64,000 bases of DNA, taken from Pontibacter silvestris. Its GTDB lineage: Bacteria; Bacteroidota; Bacteroidia; Cytophagales; Hymenobacteraceae. The notes beneath the pieces were generated by a model, which was not told the DNA's origin, ran no database searches, and worked only from the letters and a program-made list of their open reading frames with translations. Positions 46,866 to 56,419 of this stretch are shown piece by piece (the first letter of the stretch is position 1; every line of letters starts with the position of its first letter). Made by a program: the position numbers and the translations under genes. The DNA lies in assembly GCF_020907275.1 (NCBI RefSeq), contig NZ_JAJJWI010000002.1, positions 147,432 through 211,431 on the forward strand, in the 5' to 3' direction.

Positions 46866-48536
46866 ATGCGACTTCTGCTCCTCTATATCTTTTTTTTGTT
46901 ACCGTTACCTGCCACATTCGGGCAGGGGCAAACAAGTGAGGACGTAGAAGGGCAGAAGCGCCTTATTTACTTTACAGATAAAGTTAACACTCCTTATTCT
47001 ATAACTGAGCCGGAGCAATTTTTATCTTCCAAAGCCATAGAAAGGCGCAGCAGGCAAAATATTGCTGTTACTGCCCGTGATCTTCCTGTTGATCCTGCTT
47101 ATGTAGCTGCTATAAAGCAACTGGGCGTGGAGGTTTGGTATACTTCACGTTGGTTTAATGCTGCAGTTATACAGTGTATTGATGAACAGTTGCATCAGGT
47201 AGAGGCGTTGCCTTATGTCCGCTCTTCACGAACCTTAAATAGTGTTTTATATCCTCAACAAGCCAGGGAAAGCTCTTTAAGACTTAAGACCGAACAGGAG
47301 TTTGCTTCTGCAGCAGCTGCAGAGCTTGATAGTAGTGATTATAGCCAGGCTTTTCACCAGTTAAACATGTTGGGTGCTCTGGACTTGCAGACTGCAGGAT
47401 ATCGTGGTGAGGGCATGACTATTGCTGTTTTAGACACTGGTTTTCCTGCCGTAAATACAATCACAGCTTTTTCTCATTTGTTTGGTAATAACCAGTTAAA
47501 GGGTACATTTGATTTTGTGTTAAAACAGCAGGATGTTTTTACCGGCAATTCTCATGGTACCAGTGTCTTGTCTACCATGGCAGCTTATGCACCCGGTGAA
47601 TTAATAGGCACTGCTTACAAAGCTAATTATCTGTTATTCAAAACGGAGGACGTTACCTCTGAACAACAGATGGAAGAAATAAACTGGCTTCTGGCTGCAG
47701 AATTTGCGGATAGTGCTGGTGCAGACGTTTTAAACTCCTCACTGGGTTATACTACTTTTGATTCTCCCTCTGTTAGCTATACATATGACCAGCTTAACGG
47801 ATATGAGGCTCTTGTAACAAAAGCCGCTGATTTTGCGGCAGCTGTCGGAATGTTAGTGGTGGTAAGTGCTGGCAACGATGGAAATAAGTCCTGGCGTTAC
47901 GTGTCGGCTCCTGCTGATGCTGATTCTGTTCTTACAGTTGGTGCAGTAGACTCACTTGGTATTCGTGCCTCTTTTAGCTCCTTTGGGCCAACAGCAGACG
48001 GGCGCATTAAACCTGATGTTGTCGCCTTAGGAACCAGAGTTGCTGTTTTAAATGCTTTAGGAATTGTTATAAGAAGTAATGGTACTTCTTTTTCAGGACC
48101 GGTTATAGCTGGTTTTGCAACCGGAATATGGCAGGCCTATCCTCAGAAAACAAACACAGAGATTATAGAACTATTGAAGCAAAGTGGCTCAAATGCTACT
48201 TCACCGGATAATGCCATTGGGTACGGAGTGCCCAGCTACACCCGAATGCAGGCTCCTGCTGGTTTATTTGCAGCTTCTGAAAATGATCATATACTTATCA
48301 CTAATCCGGTGCATCAGAAGGAAATTGTGCTAACACTAAACCAGTATTGGGTACAGAAACAGGTAGTGGTAACTATTTTTGATACTACGGGTAAACTTAT
48401 CTTCAAGCAAACTTTCCCTCCAAATATAAGCAGGTATGTACTCGGGCTACAGCCTGCAATTTTAAAGCAGGGTTTGTACTTGTGCCGTGTTAGATCTGGT
48501 AGCCGTAGTAGCACCTTAAGGTTTATTAAACTATAA
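46866..48536 (+). CDS. Secreted S8 (subtilisin-like) serine peptidase with T9SS-like C-terminus
   Basis: 556 aa. Signal peptide (LLLLYIFFLLPLPATFG), a propeptide region, then a subtilase domain with Asp190 (AVLDTGF), His230 (GNSHGTSV) and Ser408 (NGTSFSGP) and the oxyanion Asn in SAGNDGN. The last 80 residues (VVVTIFDTTGKLIFKQTF ... GLYLCRVRSG) form a beta domain like type A T9SS sorting signals, so it may be secreted through the type IX system to the cell surface. No T9SS gene is in the window. Confidence 0.88.
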   Translation: MRLLLLYIFFLLPLPATFGQGQTSEDVEGQKRLIYFTDKVNTPYSITEPEQFLSSKAIERRSRQNIAVTARDLPVDPAYVAAIKQLGVEVWYTSRWFNAAVIQCIDEQLHQVEALPYVRSSRTLNSVLYPQQARESSLRLKTEQEFASAAAAELDSSDYSQAFHQLNMLGALDLQTAGYRGEGMTIAVLDTGFPAVNTITAFSHLFGNNQLKGTFDFVLKQQDVFTGNSHGTSVLSTMAAYAPGELIGTAYKANYLLFKTEDVTSEQQMEEINWLLAAEFADSAGADVLNSSLGYTTFDSPSVSYTYDQLNGYEALVTKAADFAAAVGMLVVVSAGNDGNKSWRYVSAPADADSVLTVGAVDSLGIRASFSSFGPTADGRIKPDVVALGTRVAVLNALGIVIRSNGTSFSGPVIAGFATGIWQAYPQKTNTEIIELLKQSGSNATSPDNAIGYGVPSYTRMQAPAGLFAASENDHILITNPVHQKEIVLTLNQYWVQKQVVVTIFDTTGKLIFKQTFPPNISRYVLGLQPAILKQGLYLCRVRSGSRSSTLRFIKL

Positions 48537-48604
48537 TCTGGTTGCTAGCTTTCGCTATTTTGTCTTTTGCTTGATTCTGGTTTCTTGATAATTATCTCTT
48601 CAAA

Positions 48605-48635
48605 TTCCTATTAATAGCTAAATAACTTACCTTTG
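48605..48635 (+). promoter_or_regulatory. Promoter candidate of rpe
   Basis: TACCTTTG at 48628-48635 matches TAnnTTTG, with TTC (48605-48607) 20 bases upstream as a weak -33 box. The rpe ATG at 48641 is only 5 bases further, so transcription could begin at or next to the start codon. Confidence 0.4.
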
Positions 48636-48640
48636 TTGGA

Positions 48641-49300
48641 ATGAAACCAATAATTGCTCCTTCTGTACTAGCTTCTGATTTTGCCAATCTGCAATCAGAG
48701 GTAGAGATGCTGAATAAAAGTCAGGCTGACTGGTTGCACATCGACATAATGGATGGCCAGTTTGTCCCTAATATTTCTTTCGGGTTCCCGGTGATGCAGG
48801 CTATAAAAAAACATGCTGAAAAGCCAATGGATGTGCACCTGATGATTGTAAAACCGGAATTGTATATTGAACAGTTTAGAGAGGCTGGGGCCGATTCTGT
48901 TACAGTACATTTAGAAGCTTGCAACCACCTGCACCGTACCGTACAACAAATAAAAGCCACGGGTGCTAAGGCAGGTGTAGCGCTTAATCCGCATACTTCT
49001 GTCCAACTGTTGGAAGATATAATTGCTGATGTAGATATGGTGTTGCTGATGTCAGTAAACCCAGGATTCGGCGGACAAAAATTCATCGAGAACACCTACC
49101 GTAAGATTGAAGCTACTAAAAACCTGATCCTTCGACGAAACTCTCAGGCTATTATTGAGATTGATGGTGGAGTAAACCAACAAAATGCGTCATTACTGTT
49201 ACAAAAAGGGGCAGATGTGCTGGTGGCCGGAAGCTTTGTATTTAATGCTTCGGATCCAATTCAGGCTATAGCTGATCTGAAATCTGTTACTTTTAACTAA
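48641..49300 (+). CDS. rpe: Ribulose-phosphate 3-epimerase
   Basis: 219 aa TIM barrel interconverting ribulose-5-phosphate and xylulose-5-phosphate. IAPSVLASDFANLQ at the start, HIDIMDGQFVPNISFG, PMDVHLMI, SVNPGFGGQKFI and EIDGGVN carry the metal and phosphate ligands. Complete and of normal length. The TonB-dependent receptor gene follows 18 bases later. Confidence 0.97.
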   Translation: MKPIIAPSVLASDFANLQSEVEMLNKSQADWLHIDIMDGQFVPNISFGFPVMQAIKKHAEKPMDVHLMIVKPELYIEQFREAGADSVTVHLEACNHLHRTVQQIKATGAKAGVALNPHTSVQLLEDIIADVDMVLLMSVNPGFGGQKFIENTYRKIEATKNLILRRNSQAIIEIDGGVNQQNASLLLQKGADVLVAGSFVFNASDPIQAIADLKSVTFN

Positions 49301-49318
49301 TTACGCTGTTTATTACTG

Positions 49319-51754
49319 ATGCTGAAATATCTGTCGGTGTGGTTGCTGTTGCTCTTGCCTATAGGTGTTTCAGCACAGATAGCGACTATAGTGGGTAATG
49401 TGCTGGATGAGGACCATAAACCCTTAGAAATGGCTACGGTAGGTATCAAGGGTAAGTCGAGAGGTACGCAAACCAATAACAATGGTGAGTTTTCTTTAAA
49501 GGTTCCAGCAAATGAAGAACTGGTGCTGCTGGTACGTTATCTGGGTTATAAAGAGCAGGAGCGAACACTTACACTACAAGCTGGTCAAAGAATCAATCTT
49601 AATTTTATTCTTCAGCCTGACCCTCGCCAGTTAAGCACTGTTAATGTACGGTCTAAAGATGAGAACGATACGCGTGAACAGGTCAGTATCACTAAGCTTG
49701 ACCCGCGGGATATAAAGCAATTACCCTCTGCCTTCGGTGATTTTAATAAGATTCTGGTTACGCTTCCGGGGGTAACAAGTAACAACGAGCTTTCCAGTAC
49801 CTACTCAGTCAGAGGAGGCAATTTCGATGAAAACCTGGTTTATGTAAATGGCATAGAAATTTACCGCCCTTTTCTTATTTCAGCCGGGCAACAGGAGGGA
49901 TTAAGTTTTGTAAATCCTGATTTGGTAGACAATATTGAGTTTTCTTCGGGGGGGTGGCAGCCTAAGTACGGTGACAAGTTATCTTCTGTGTTAGCTATCA
50001 AATACAAAGAGCCTGAAGCTTTTGCAGCCTCTGTTACTGGTAGTTTAACTGGCGGGTCTTTACATTTGGAGTCTGCTTCAAAGAACAAAAAAGTGTCTTA
50101 CCTGGTAGGGCTGCGCCATAAAAACAGCCAGTATATATTAAATAGCCTGCAAGTGAATGGAGAGTATAGACCGACTTTTTCTGATGCTCAGGCTTATCTA
50201 CACATTGATCTCTCTAAAGATACTATAAACCGAAATAAGACGACATTGGGGGTGTTAGCCAGCTATGCTCAGAACGACTATCTGGTGGTGCCGGAATCTA
50301 GGGTTACTACATTTGGAACTTTACAGACGCCGCTCAGGCTATATGTTGGTTTCGATGGTCGGGAGCAAATGCAGTATAATACATATCAGCTAGGGCTTAA
50401 CCTGGCTCATCATTTCAATGAAAGCTTTCTGTCAGAACTTATATTTTCTGGTGTCCACTCCAGGGAAAGAGAGTTTAGAGACATTGAGGCAGGATACCGT
50501 TTAAGTGATGTAAGTACAGATGCCAATAACCTGGGAGAATCGGAACGTACCCGAGGTGTCGGAAGTCAGTTTGATCATTCACGAAACACGTTATTAGCAA
50601 GAATAGCTTCTATGGAGAGCCGGAACAGCTGGCAACTAAGTTCCAGGAGTCAGCTATTATTTGGTGCTAAAGCAGGCGTTGAAAGCTTAGAAGATCATTT
50701 GGCTGAGTACGGGTTTACAGATTCTGCGGACTATGTTACTCCAGCTTATTATTTAGCTTCTGACCTTAACCTGAACAGTGTACGCTATAATGGCTATGTG
50801 CAACACACTTATGACATTAATTCTCTGAAAACCCTTACCTATGGTGTGCGGGCCAGTTACTGGAGCTATAACAGAGAGCTAACCATTACTCCGCGTGTGC
50901 AGTATTCCTTTATTACAAAACACAATCCTGATCTTTCATTTAAAGCTGCAGTTGGTTTATATTACCAGCCGCCATTTTACAGGGAGCTACGCAACTATGC
51001 AGGTGAGCTTAACCCTGATCTGAAAGCTCAGCGGTCTTTGCACACTATTATCGGAAGTGACTATTTGTTTCAAGCCTGGGGAAGAGAATTTAAGCTTACA
51101 ACAGAGGCCTATTATAAATACATGACTAATGTGATACCGTACGATATAGATAATGTTCGGCTACGGTATTATGCCCGGAATAATGCCAAAGCCTATGCTG
51201 CCGGTTTTGATGTGCGTGTGAATGGTGAGTTTATAGAAGGAGCAGAGTCATGGCTCAGTCTTGGGATTTTAACAACAAAGGAGAACCTGGAAGGAGACTC
51301 TTTAACTATTTTTAATTCTGATGGAAGTCCTGCAGAGCGTAAAGAAATAGGATATATCAGAAGACCTACAGATCAACTCTTGAATATCGGAGTTTTTTTT
51401 CAGGACCATTTGCCTGACAACCCGACTATCCGAATGAACCTGAACCTGGTGTACAGCAGTGGGCTTCCTTTTGGCCCGCCAAGGCAACCAGAGTACAGAA
51501 ACGCTTTTAATGGCAGTGCCTACAAACGCGTTGACATAGGTTTTTCAAAGCTGATTGTGCTGGAGAGTGATCTTGTAAATCGTAAGAATGTATCGCTGCA
51601 AAGCCTGTGGATTGGCCTTGAGGTGCTTAACCTGATTAATGCTAATAACCGCATCTCCTACACTTATCTGCAGGACGTAAATGGGTTGACTTATGCTGTT
51701 CCAAACTTCTTATCTGGCCGGCGCTTAAACCTGCGTTTTATAGCGAAGTTCTAG
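49319..51754 (+). CDS. TonB-dependent receptor with carboxypeptidase-like domain
   Basis: 811 aa outer-membrane receptor. Signal peptide (MLKYLSVWLLLLLPIGVSAQ), a CarboxypepD_reg-like domain (about 22-105: VGNVLDEDHKPLEMATVGIKG, KVPANEELVLLVRYLGYK), a plug (about 115-225: LPGVTSNNELSSTYSVRGGNFDENLVYVNGIEIYRP) and the barrel, ending LNLRFIAKF with the terminal Phe. It lacks a SusD partner, so it probably imports a siderophore, cobalamin or small oligomer and not a glycan; the substrate is unknown. It probably shares a transcript with rpe. Confidence 0.92.
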   Translation: MLKYLSVWLLLLLPIGVSAQIATIVGNVLDEDHKPLEMATVGIKGKSRGTQTNNNGEFSLKVPANEELVLLVRYLGYKEQERTLTLQAGQRINLNFILQPDPRQLSTVNVRSKDENDTREQVSITKLDPRDIKQLPSAFGDFNKILVTLPGVTSNNELSSTYSVRGGNFDENLVYVNGIEIYRPFLISAGQQEGLSFVNPDLVDNIEFSSGGWQPKYGDKLSSVLAIKYKEPEAFAASVTGSLTGGSLHLESASKNKKVSYLVGLRHKNSQYILNSLQVNGEYRPTFSDAQAYLHIDLSKDTINRNKTTLGVLASYAQNDYLVVPESRVTTFGTLQTPLRLYVGFDGREQMQYNTYQLGLNLAHHFNESFLSELIFSGVHSREREFRDIEAGYRLSDVSTDANNLGESERTRGVGSQFDHSRNTLLARIASMESRNSWQLSSRSQLLFGAKAGVESLEDHLAEYGFTDSADYVTPAYYLASDLNLNSVRYNGYVQHTYDINSLKTLTYGVRASYWSYNRELTITPRVQYSFITKHNPDLSFKAAVGLYYQPPFYRELRNYAGELNPDLKAQRSLHTIIGSDYLFQAWGREFKLTTEAYYKYMTNVIPYDIDNVRLRYYARNNAKAYAAGFDVRVNGEFIEGAESWLSLGILTTKENLEGDSLTIFNSDGSPAERKEIGYIRRPTDQLLNIGVFFQDHLPDNPTIRMNLNLVYSSGLPFGPPRQPEYRNAFNGSAYKRVDIGFSKLIVLESDLVNRKNVSLQSLWIGLEVLNLINANNRISYTYLQDVNGLTYAVPNFLSGRRLNLRFIAKF

Positions 51755-51815
51755 CGGTAAACTTACTCGTGCTGGTGGCTTGACATACTGCTATGATGTT
51801 TTAGCAGAAAAGCAA

Positions 51816-52682
51816 TTAGTAACGTATTTTTTTCCAGTTATTGTAAGCTGTCTCTATTTCTTTAGAATAGCTTTTATAAGCTTCCGGGTCTGTATTGCCT
51901 AACTTTATAGCTTTTGCTGTTAAACTGGCAGCAACCTCGTATTCATCATTCAATGCATAAAGCTTGGCCTTAATCCAGTTATTAAAAAAGTTATCTTTTA
52001 TTTCGATGGACTTATTTATCCATTGCAGTGCCTCTTCGTGGTACTGTTTACGTGGAAGCATATATTCTGCACATTGTGCCCATATATACCAGTCGTCCGG
52101 TGCAGCCTTAGATAAGGCTTGCTTTATATTCTGATAAGCTTTCTTTTCTACTTCTGTTTCAATGTGCAGCGAAACTTTCGTGTTTTCCCACGTCAGGTTC
52201 AGATAACCCGTGTTAGTGCCAATGTCAGAGAAAGAGAACTGCATAGTTTCCTGAAACTCATTAGGCTGTGGCGATACCTGAAGGTAAGCTACATCATTCA
52301 GTTCATCATAGCCCTCCAAACCCCATAGGGTAGTGTCTTTGTTTAACACAATGTTCCAGTTCTTTTCATCTTCCGGAAGAAGAAAAAAAGAATAAGTACC
52401 GGCAGGTACACGCTCGTGGTTTAAGAACAAATCATCAGAAAAGGTAATTAAAGTGGCCTCATTGGCACCAGCACGCCATATCTGACCATAAGGAACCAGT
52501 GAACCAAAAATTGTACGTCCTTTTACACCAGGCGCATGATAACGTATGGTAATCTCTGTTAACCCTATTGTCTGTTTCAGTAATGATTCCGGACTTGCCT
52601 GAGGAAGCTGTACCTGAGCATGAGCAGGCAAAACAACCACTAAGAATAGCAGAACAATGAAGCAAGGCAATAACTTTTTCAT
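51816..52682 (-). CDS. DUF2911 domain protein, exported
   Basis: About 288 aa from the ATG at 52682; the longer frame from 52799 adds 39 residues ahead of an obvious signal peptide (KKLLPCFIVLLFLVVVLPAHA). The DUF2911 domain covers about 25-180 (QASPESLLKQTIGLTEITIRYHAPGVKGRTIFGSLVPYGQIWRAGANEAT and the VPAGTYSFFLLP block). The C-terminal 100 residues look like TPR-type helices. DUF2911 function is unknown; the family is common in Bacteroidota and periplasmic. Confidence 0.85.
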   Translation of the reverse strand: MKKLLPCFIVLLFLVVVLPAHAQVQLPQASPESLLKQTIGLTEITIRYHAPGVKGRTIFGSLVPYGQIWRAGANEATLITFSDDLFLNHERVPAGTYSFFLLPEDEKNWNIVLNKDTTLWGLEGYDELNDVAYLQVSPQPNEFQETMQFSFSDIGTNTGYLNLTWENTKVSLHIETEVEKKAYQNIKQALSKAAPDDWYIWAQCAEYMLPRKQYHEEALQWINKSIEIKDNFFNNWIKAKLYALNDEYEVAASLTAKAIKLGNTDPEAYKSYSKEIETAYNNWKKIRY

Positions 52683-52951
52683 CAACTTGAAGTATAACAC
52701 TATTAAATAACCAGGAGGCAGAGTTTTACAGCTCTTATTGAAAAAACTATGCCATACTATAACAGTTACAAATATGTTTTTTTGTAAAATTATATTCAAA
52801 ACTCTATTAAAGCTAATCTCTGAATAAGCTATACCATCAGGTAAACTACAACAGGTGCTAGCAATGGCTATTGTTTAGTGATCGGCTAATGCGAAAAAAC
52901 TTTTTTTGTTTCGTATATTCGTAAAAAGGTTTTTTATTTGCATCAATATAC
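52683..52951. other. Divergent region DUF2911 gene / his leader
   Basis: About 270 AT-rich bases. A possible his promoter is TTG (52906-52908) with TTTATTTG (52933-52940), but the 24-base spacing is long and the -7 match is imperfect, so I do not list it as a feature. Nothing else is seen. Confidence 0.4.
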
Positions 52952-53050
52952 ATGAACGCAGGAAATCAATATATATCCCTCTATACTCTGACAACTTCTG
53001 TTGCATCAGCTGCGCATGTATTCACTCATCATTTCCATCATTCCTCGTAA
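52952..53050 (+). CDS. his operon leader peptide
   Basis: 32-codon frame from the ATG at 52952 to the TAA at 53048-53050. Its last codons read HVFTHHFHHSS, five His in nine codons (53015-53041), the hallmark of a histidine attenuator peptide. It lies 113 bases before hisG and is followed by alternative hairpins and an intrinsic terminator. Slow decoding of the His codons when charged tRNA-His is scarce would alter the RNA fold. A different 64-codon frame across this region starts with TTG and runs through the terminator, and I do not accept it. Confidence 0.8.
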   Translation: MNAGNQYISLYTLTTSVASAAHVFTHHFHHSS

Positions 53051-53098
53051 GAGGAATAACTGCATCATATCGTCCCCCGAGGGATTTAATCCCTTTTT
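53040..53098 (+). promoter_or_regulatory. his attenuator (alternative hairpins and terminator)
   Basis: Three possible pairings: (a) 53040-53046 with 53051-53057 (ATTCCTC/GAGGAAT, loop GTAA over the leader stop codon); (b) an antiterminator, 53040-53047 with 53078-53085, 8 bp with one G-T; (c) the terminator, 53080-53085 with 53089-53094 (AGGGAT/ATCCCT) followed by T residues to 53098. Pairings b and c exclude each other. Which fold wins under stalling is inference, because pairing (a) also competes. Confidence 0.68.
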
Positions 53099-53163
53099 AA
53101 GACTCTGCATAAAATTAGAGTCTGTATATTTACATATATATTTGATCATACTGAAATTATAAC

Positions 53164-54015
53164 ATGCTTCGATTAGCAATCCAGAAGTCCGGCAGACTTA
53201 GTGAAGATTCACTTAAACTGATCCGAGAATGTGGTATATCCTTTATTACGAGCTCTCTAAAACTAAAAACAGAATCAACTAATTTTCCGCTCGAGATCCT
53301 GTACCTCCGTGATGATGATATTCCGGGTTATGTAGCAGATGGCGTAGCTGACATTGGTATAGTAGGAGAAAACGTTTTGGTTGAAGAAGGAAAGCAGGAA
53401 CTGGCCATTGAGCCTTTAGGCTTTTCAAAATGCCGCCTGTCCTTAGCAGTACCTAAAAGTGCAGAGTACAATTCTGTAGATGACCTGGAAGGTAAAAATA
53501 TAGCAACTTCTTATCCTAACCTGTTACAGTCTTACCTGGATGAGCGAGGTGTTAAGGCTAATATACATACTATTAGCGGCTCTGTAGAAATAGCTCCCAG
53601 CATTGGCCTGGCCGATGCCATCTGCGATATTGTCAGTTCAGGCAGCACCTTGATCAGCAATGGTCTTAGAGAGGTAGAGCGGGTTTTTAAATCGCAGGCC
53701 GTGCTTATAGCTCACAAAGGCTTATCTGAAGAGAAACGAGCCATACTTGATAAATTACTTTTCAGAATTCATGCTGTACAGCGTGCACAGCGTACTAAGT
53801 ATATCCTGTTGAATGCTCCAAATGACAAAGTAGACGAAATTGTGTCGTTGCTACCAGGTATGAAATCTCCTACGGTATTGCCCTTGGCCGAAAAAGGCTG
53901 GAGTTCTGTGCACTCAGTTGTAAATGAAGATGATTTCTGGGAGATTATTGAAAGACTAAGAGATGCAGGCGCTCAAGGAATCCTGGTTATACCAATTGAA
54001 AAAATGATTTCCTAG
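53164..54015 (+). CDS. hisG: ATP phosphoribosyltransferase
   Basis: 283 aa, the long form with its own C-terminal regulatory domain (about 205-283), so no HisZ is needed and feedback inhibition by histidine is expected. First step of histidine synthesis. LRLAIQKSGRLSEDSLKL at the start, ADIGIVGENVLVE, and the PRPP-binding DIVSSGSTLISNGL are clear. First gene after the attenuator; hisD follows 2 bases later. Confidence 0.97.
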   Translation: MLRLAIQKSGRLSEDSLKLIRECGISFITSSLKLKTESTNFPLEILYLRDDDIPGYVADGVADIGIVGENVLVEEGKQELAIEPLGFSKCRLSLAVPKSAEYNSVDDLEGKNIATSYPNLLQSYLDERGVKANIHTISGSVEIAPSIGLADAICDIVSSGSTLISNGLREVERVFKSQAVLIAHKGLSEEKRAILDKLLFRIHAVQRAQRTKYILLNAPNDKVDEIVSLLPGMKSPTVLPLAEKGWSSVHSVVNEDDFWEIIERLRDAGAQGILVIPIEKMIS

Positions 54016-54017
54016 TC

Positions 54018-55307
54018 ATGCAAAGAATTGAATATCCTGCCCAGGAAACATGGGCAGAGTTAGTAAAGCGTCCGACCAAAAACTATGAGGACCTGGAAGC
54101 CGGTATTCAAAGTACTTTTAAACTAGTACAGCAAAAAGGGGATACTGCGCTTCTGGAACTGGCTGAAAAATTTGATAAGGTAAACTTAACTGATCTGCTT
54201 GCTTCTGAAGATGAGATTAATTCATCTGATACTAAACTTCCAGATGAACTTAAGGAGGCTATCCGCCAAGCATACAGTAATATAAAAAAACTTCATGAGC
54301 AACAGGCTGAGCCGATAAAGCAGGTAGAAACAATGACTGGGGTTACCTGCTGGCGCAAGAGTGTAGCTATTGATAAAGTAGGTTTGTATATTCCTGGTGG
54401 TACAGCACCTTTGTTCTCTACCTTACTTATGCTTGGTGTTCCTGCGCGTATTGCCGGATGTCGTGAAATAGTGCTTTGCACGCCTCCCAATAAAGAAGGG
54501 TCTGTTCATCCTGCTATTCTTTATACAGCCTCCTTATTAGGTATTACTAAAATTGTTAAAGCAGGAGGCGCACAGGCAGTGGCTGCCTTGGCTTATGGTA
54601 CAGAAAGCGTTCCAGCTGTTTCCAAAATATTTGGTCCGGGTAACCAATATGTGACTGTAGCTAAGCAAATGGTTAGTAAAGCAGGCGTAGCAATTGATTT
54701 ACCTGCAGGACCGTCTGAGGTATTAGTGATGGCTGACGATACGGCTCATCCGGCTTTTGTAGCAGCAGACCTGTTGTCTCAGGCAGAACATGGGGCAGAT
54801 TCTCAAGTGGTGTTGCTGACAAATTCAGCAAAATTACTTGAGGCAGTAACTCAGGAGCTGCAAGCACAGCTTGAGGTACTGCCACGTAAAGAGTTTGCAG
54901 CAAAAGCTTTAGATAACAGTGTAGGATTGCTGCTAAAAGATGTTGAGGAGATGCTTCAGTTCTCAAACCTGTATGCGCCAGAGCACCTGATTCTTTCTGT
55001 AGCTGATTTTGAAAGCCTGCTGGATGGAATAACAAATGCTGGTTCTGTTTTCTTAGGCAATTACAGCCCTGAGTCTGCGGGAGATTATGCTTCTGGAACT
55101 AACCATACATTGCCTACAAATGGCTTTGCCCGTGCCTACAGTGGCGTTTCTCTGGACAGCTTTGTTAAGAAGATCACTTTTCAGCACATAACACCGGCCG
55201 GCTTGCAAAACATAGGAAAAACCATTGAGATAATGGCTGCTGCAGAAGGGCTTGACGCTCACAAAAATGCTGTTTCTATCAGATTAAAAGAGGTGCAAAA
55301 TGTTTAA
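54018..55307 (+). CDS. hisD: Histidinol dehydrogenase
   Basis: 429 aa zinc enzyme for the last two oxidations of histidine synthesis, NAD-dependent. [62 protein letters not shown] and the His-rich active-site region [11 protein letters not shown] are present. It overlaps hisC by 8 bases, so the two are translationally coupled. Confidence 0.97.
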   Translation: MQRIEYPAQETWAELVKRPTKNYEDLEAGIQSTFKLVQQKGDTALLELAEKFDKVNLTDLLASEDEINSSDTKLPDELKEAIRQAYSNIKKLHEQQAEPIKQVETMTGVTCWRKSVAIDKVGLYIPGGTAPLFSTLLMLGVPARIAGCREIVLCTPPNKEGSVHPAILYTASLLGITKIVKAGGAQAVAALAYGTESVPAVSKIFGPGNQYVTVAKQMVSKAGVAIDLPAGPSEVLVMADDTAHPAFVAADLLSQAEHGADSQVVLLTNSAKLLEAVTQELQAQLEVLPRKEFAAKALDNSVGLLLKDVEEMLQFSNLYAPEHLILSVADFESLLDGITNAGSVFLGNYSPESAGDYASGTNHTLPTNGFARAYSGVSLDSFVKKITFQHITPAGLQNIGKTIEIMAAAEGLDAHKNAVSIRLKEVQNV

Positions 55308-56358
55308 TTTAGAAAGTATAGTTCGCCCGAATGTGCTCAAGATGAAGCCTTATTCTTCTGCGCGTGATGAATTTAAAGGAACTGCCACTGTTTTTATAGA
55401 TGCGAATGAAAATAACCTGGGAAGTTTAGCAGGTAAAAACTATAACCGTTATCCAGACCCGCACCAGCGTAAACTGAAAGAGCGCATTGCTGAAATCAAA
55501 AGTGTACTGCCAAATCAGATTTTCCTGGGTAATGGCAGCGATGAAGCAATTGATTTGTTGTTAAGGCTCTTTTGCCGCCCGGGCCAGGATGCGTTGCTGA
55601 GCTTTCCGCCTACATACGGTATGTATGAGGTGTCAGCTAACCTGAATGAGGTGCGTATCGATGAGGTGCAGTTAACAGCTGACGACTTCCAGATTCCAGT
55701 TGAGAAGGTACTGCAAAATATAAAACCAGAAACAAAGATCATTTTCATCTGCTCTCCCAACAATCCTACAGGCAACAGTATCAATGCCAAAAGCATAGAA
55801 GCTGTACTACGTGGTTTTGAGGGTGTGGTCGTAATAGATGAAGCTTACATCGACTTTGCCGAGAGCCCAAGTTGGACTAACCGTCTTAAGGAGTTTCCAA
55901 ATCTTGTTGTGTTGCAGACTTTTTCTAAAGCTTGGGGAATGGCTGGCTTACGCTTAGGTTTGGCCTTTGCTTCTGTAGAAATTATTTCCCTGCTGGATAA
56001 AATTAAGCCTCCTTATAATATCAATGAGTCGACGCAGGAACTTGCCTTGGCAGCTTTGGAAAAATCAGAAGAGCTTAAGTTTATGATAGAGGAGATTCTT
56101 CAGGAAAGAGAGTTATTGACTAAAGCTTTGCCTACACTTTATGCTGTAATAGAAGTTTATCCGTCTGATGCCAATTTTATATTAGTTAAAGTAAAAGATG
56201 CACAGGAGATGTATAACTATTTATTAGAGAAAGGCATTGTTGTTAGGAACCGCTCCAGCGTTCCTGGCTGTCAGAACTGTTTGCGTATCTCTGTTGGTAC
56301 CCTGGAAGAGAACCAGCAGCTAATTCAGGCAATGACAAATTTCCCTATACAAGATTAA
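55300..56358 (+). CDS. hisC: Histidinol-phosphate aminotransferase
   Basis: 352 aa PLP aminotransferase making histidinol phosphate. DANENNLGS, NRYPDPHQRKLKERIA, GNGSDEAIDLLLRLF, CSPNNPTGN, VIDEAYIDFA and the PLP lysine in FSKAWGMAGLRLG are typical HisC text. The start overlaps hisD. Confidence 0.96.
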   Translation: MFNLESIVRPNVLKMKPYSSARDEFKGTATVFIDANENNLGSLAGKNYNRYPDPHQRKLKERIAEIKSVLPNQIFLGNGSDEAIDLLLRLFCRPGQDALLSFPPTYGMYEVSANLNEVRIDEVQLTADDFQIPVEKVLQNIKPETKIIFICSPNNPTGNSINAKSIEAVLRGFEGVVVIDEAYIDFAESPSWTNRLKEFPNLVVLQTFSKAWGMAGLRLGLAFASVEIISLLDKIKPPYNINESTQELALAALEKSEELKFMIEEILQERELLTKALPTLYAVIEVYPSDANFILVKVKDAQEMYNYLLEKGIVVRNRSSVPGCQNCLRISVGTLEENQQLIQAMTNFPIQD

Positions 56359-56419
56359 GACATTAGAGACACAAGCCTTCAGAATTATGTGCTAGCTTGT
56401 GCCTTAGATCCACTTAGAA

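Noticed and set aside
52906-53100. 64-codon frame across the his leader region
   Set aside because: It starts with TTG, has low-complexity content and runs through the terminator. The His-rich frame starting at ATG 52952 explains the region better.
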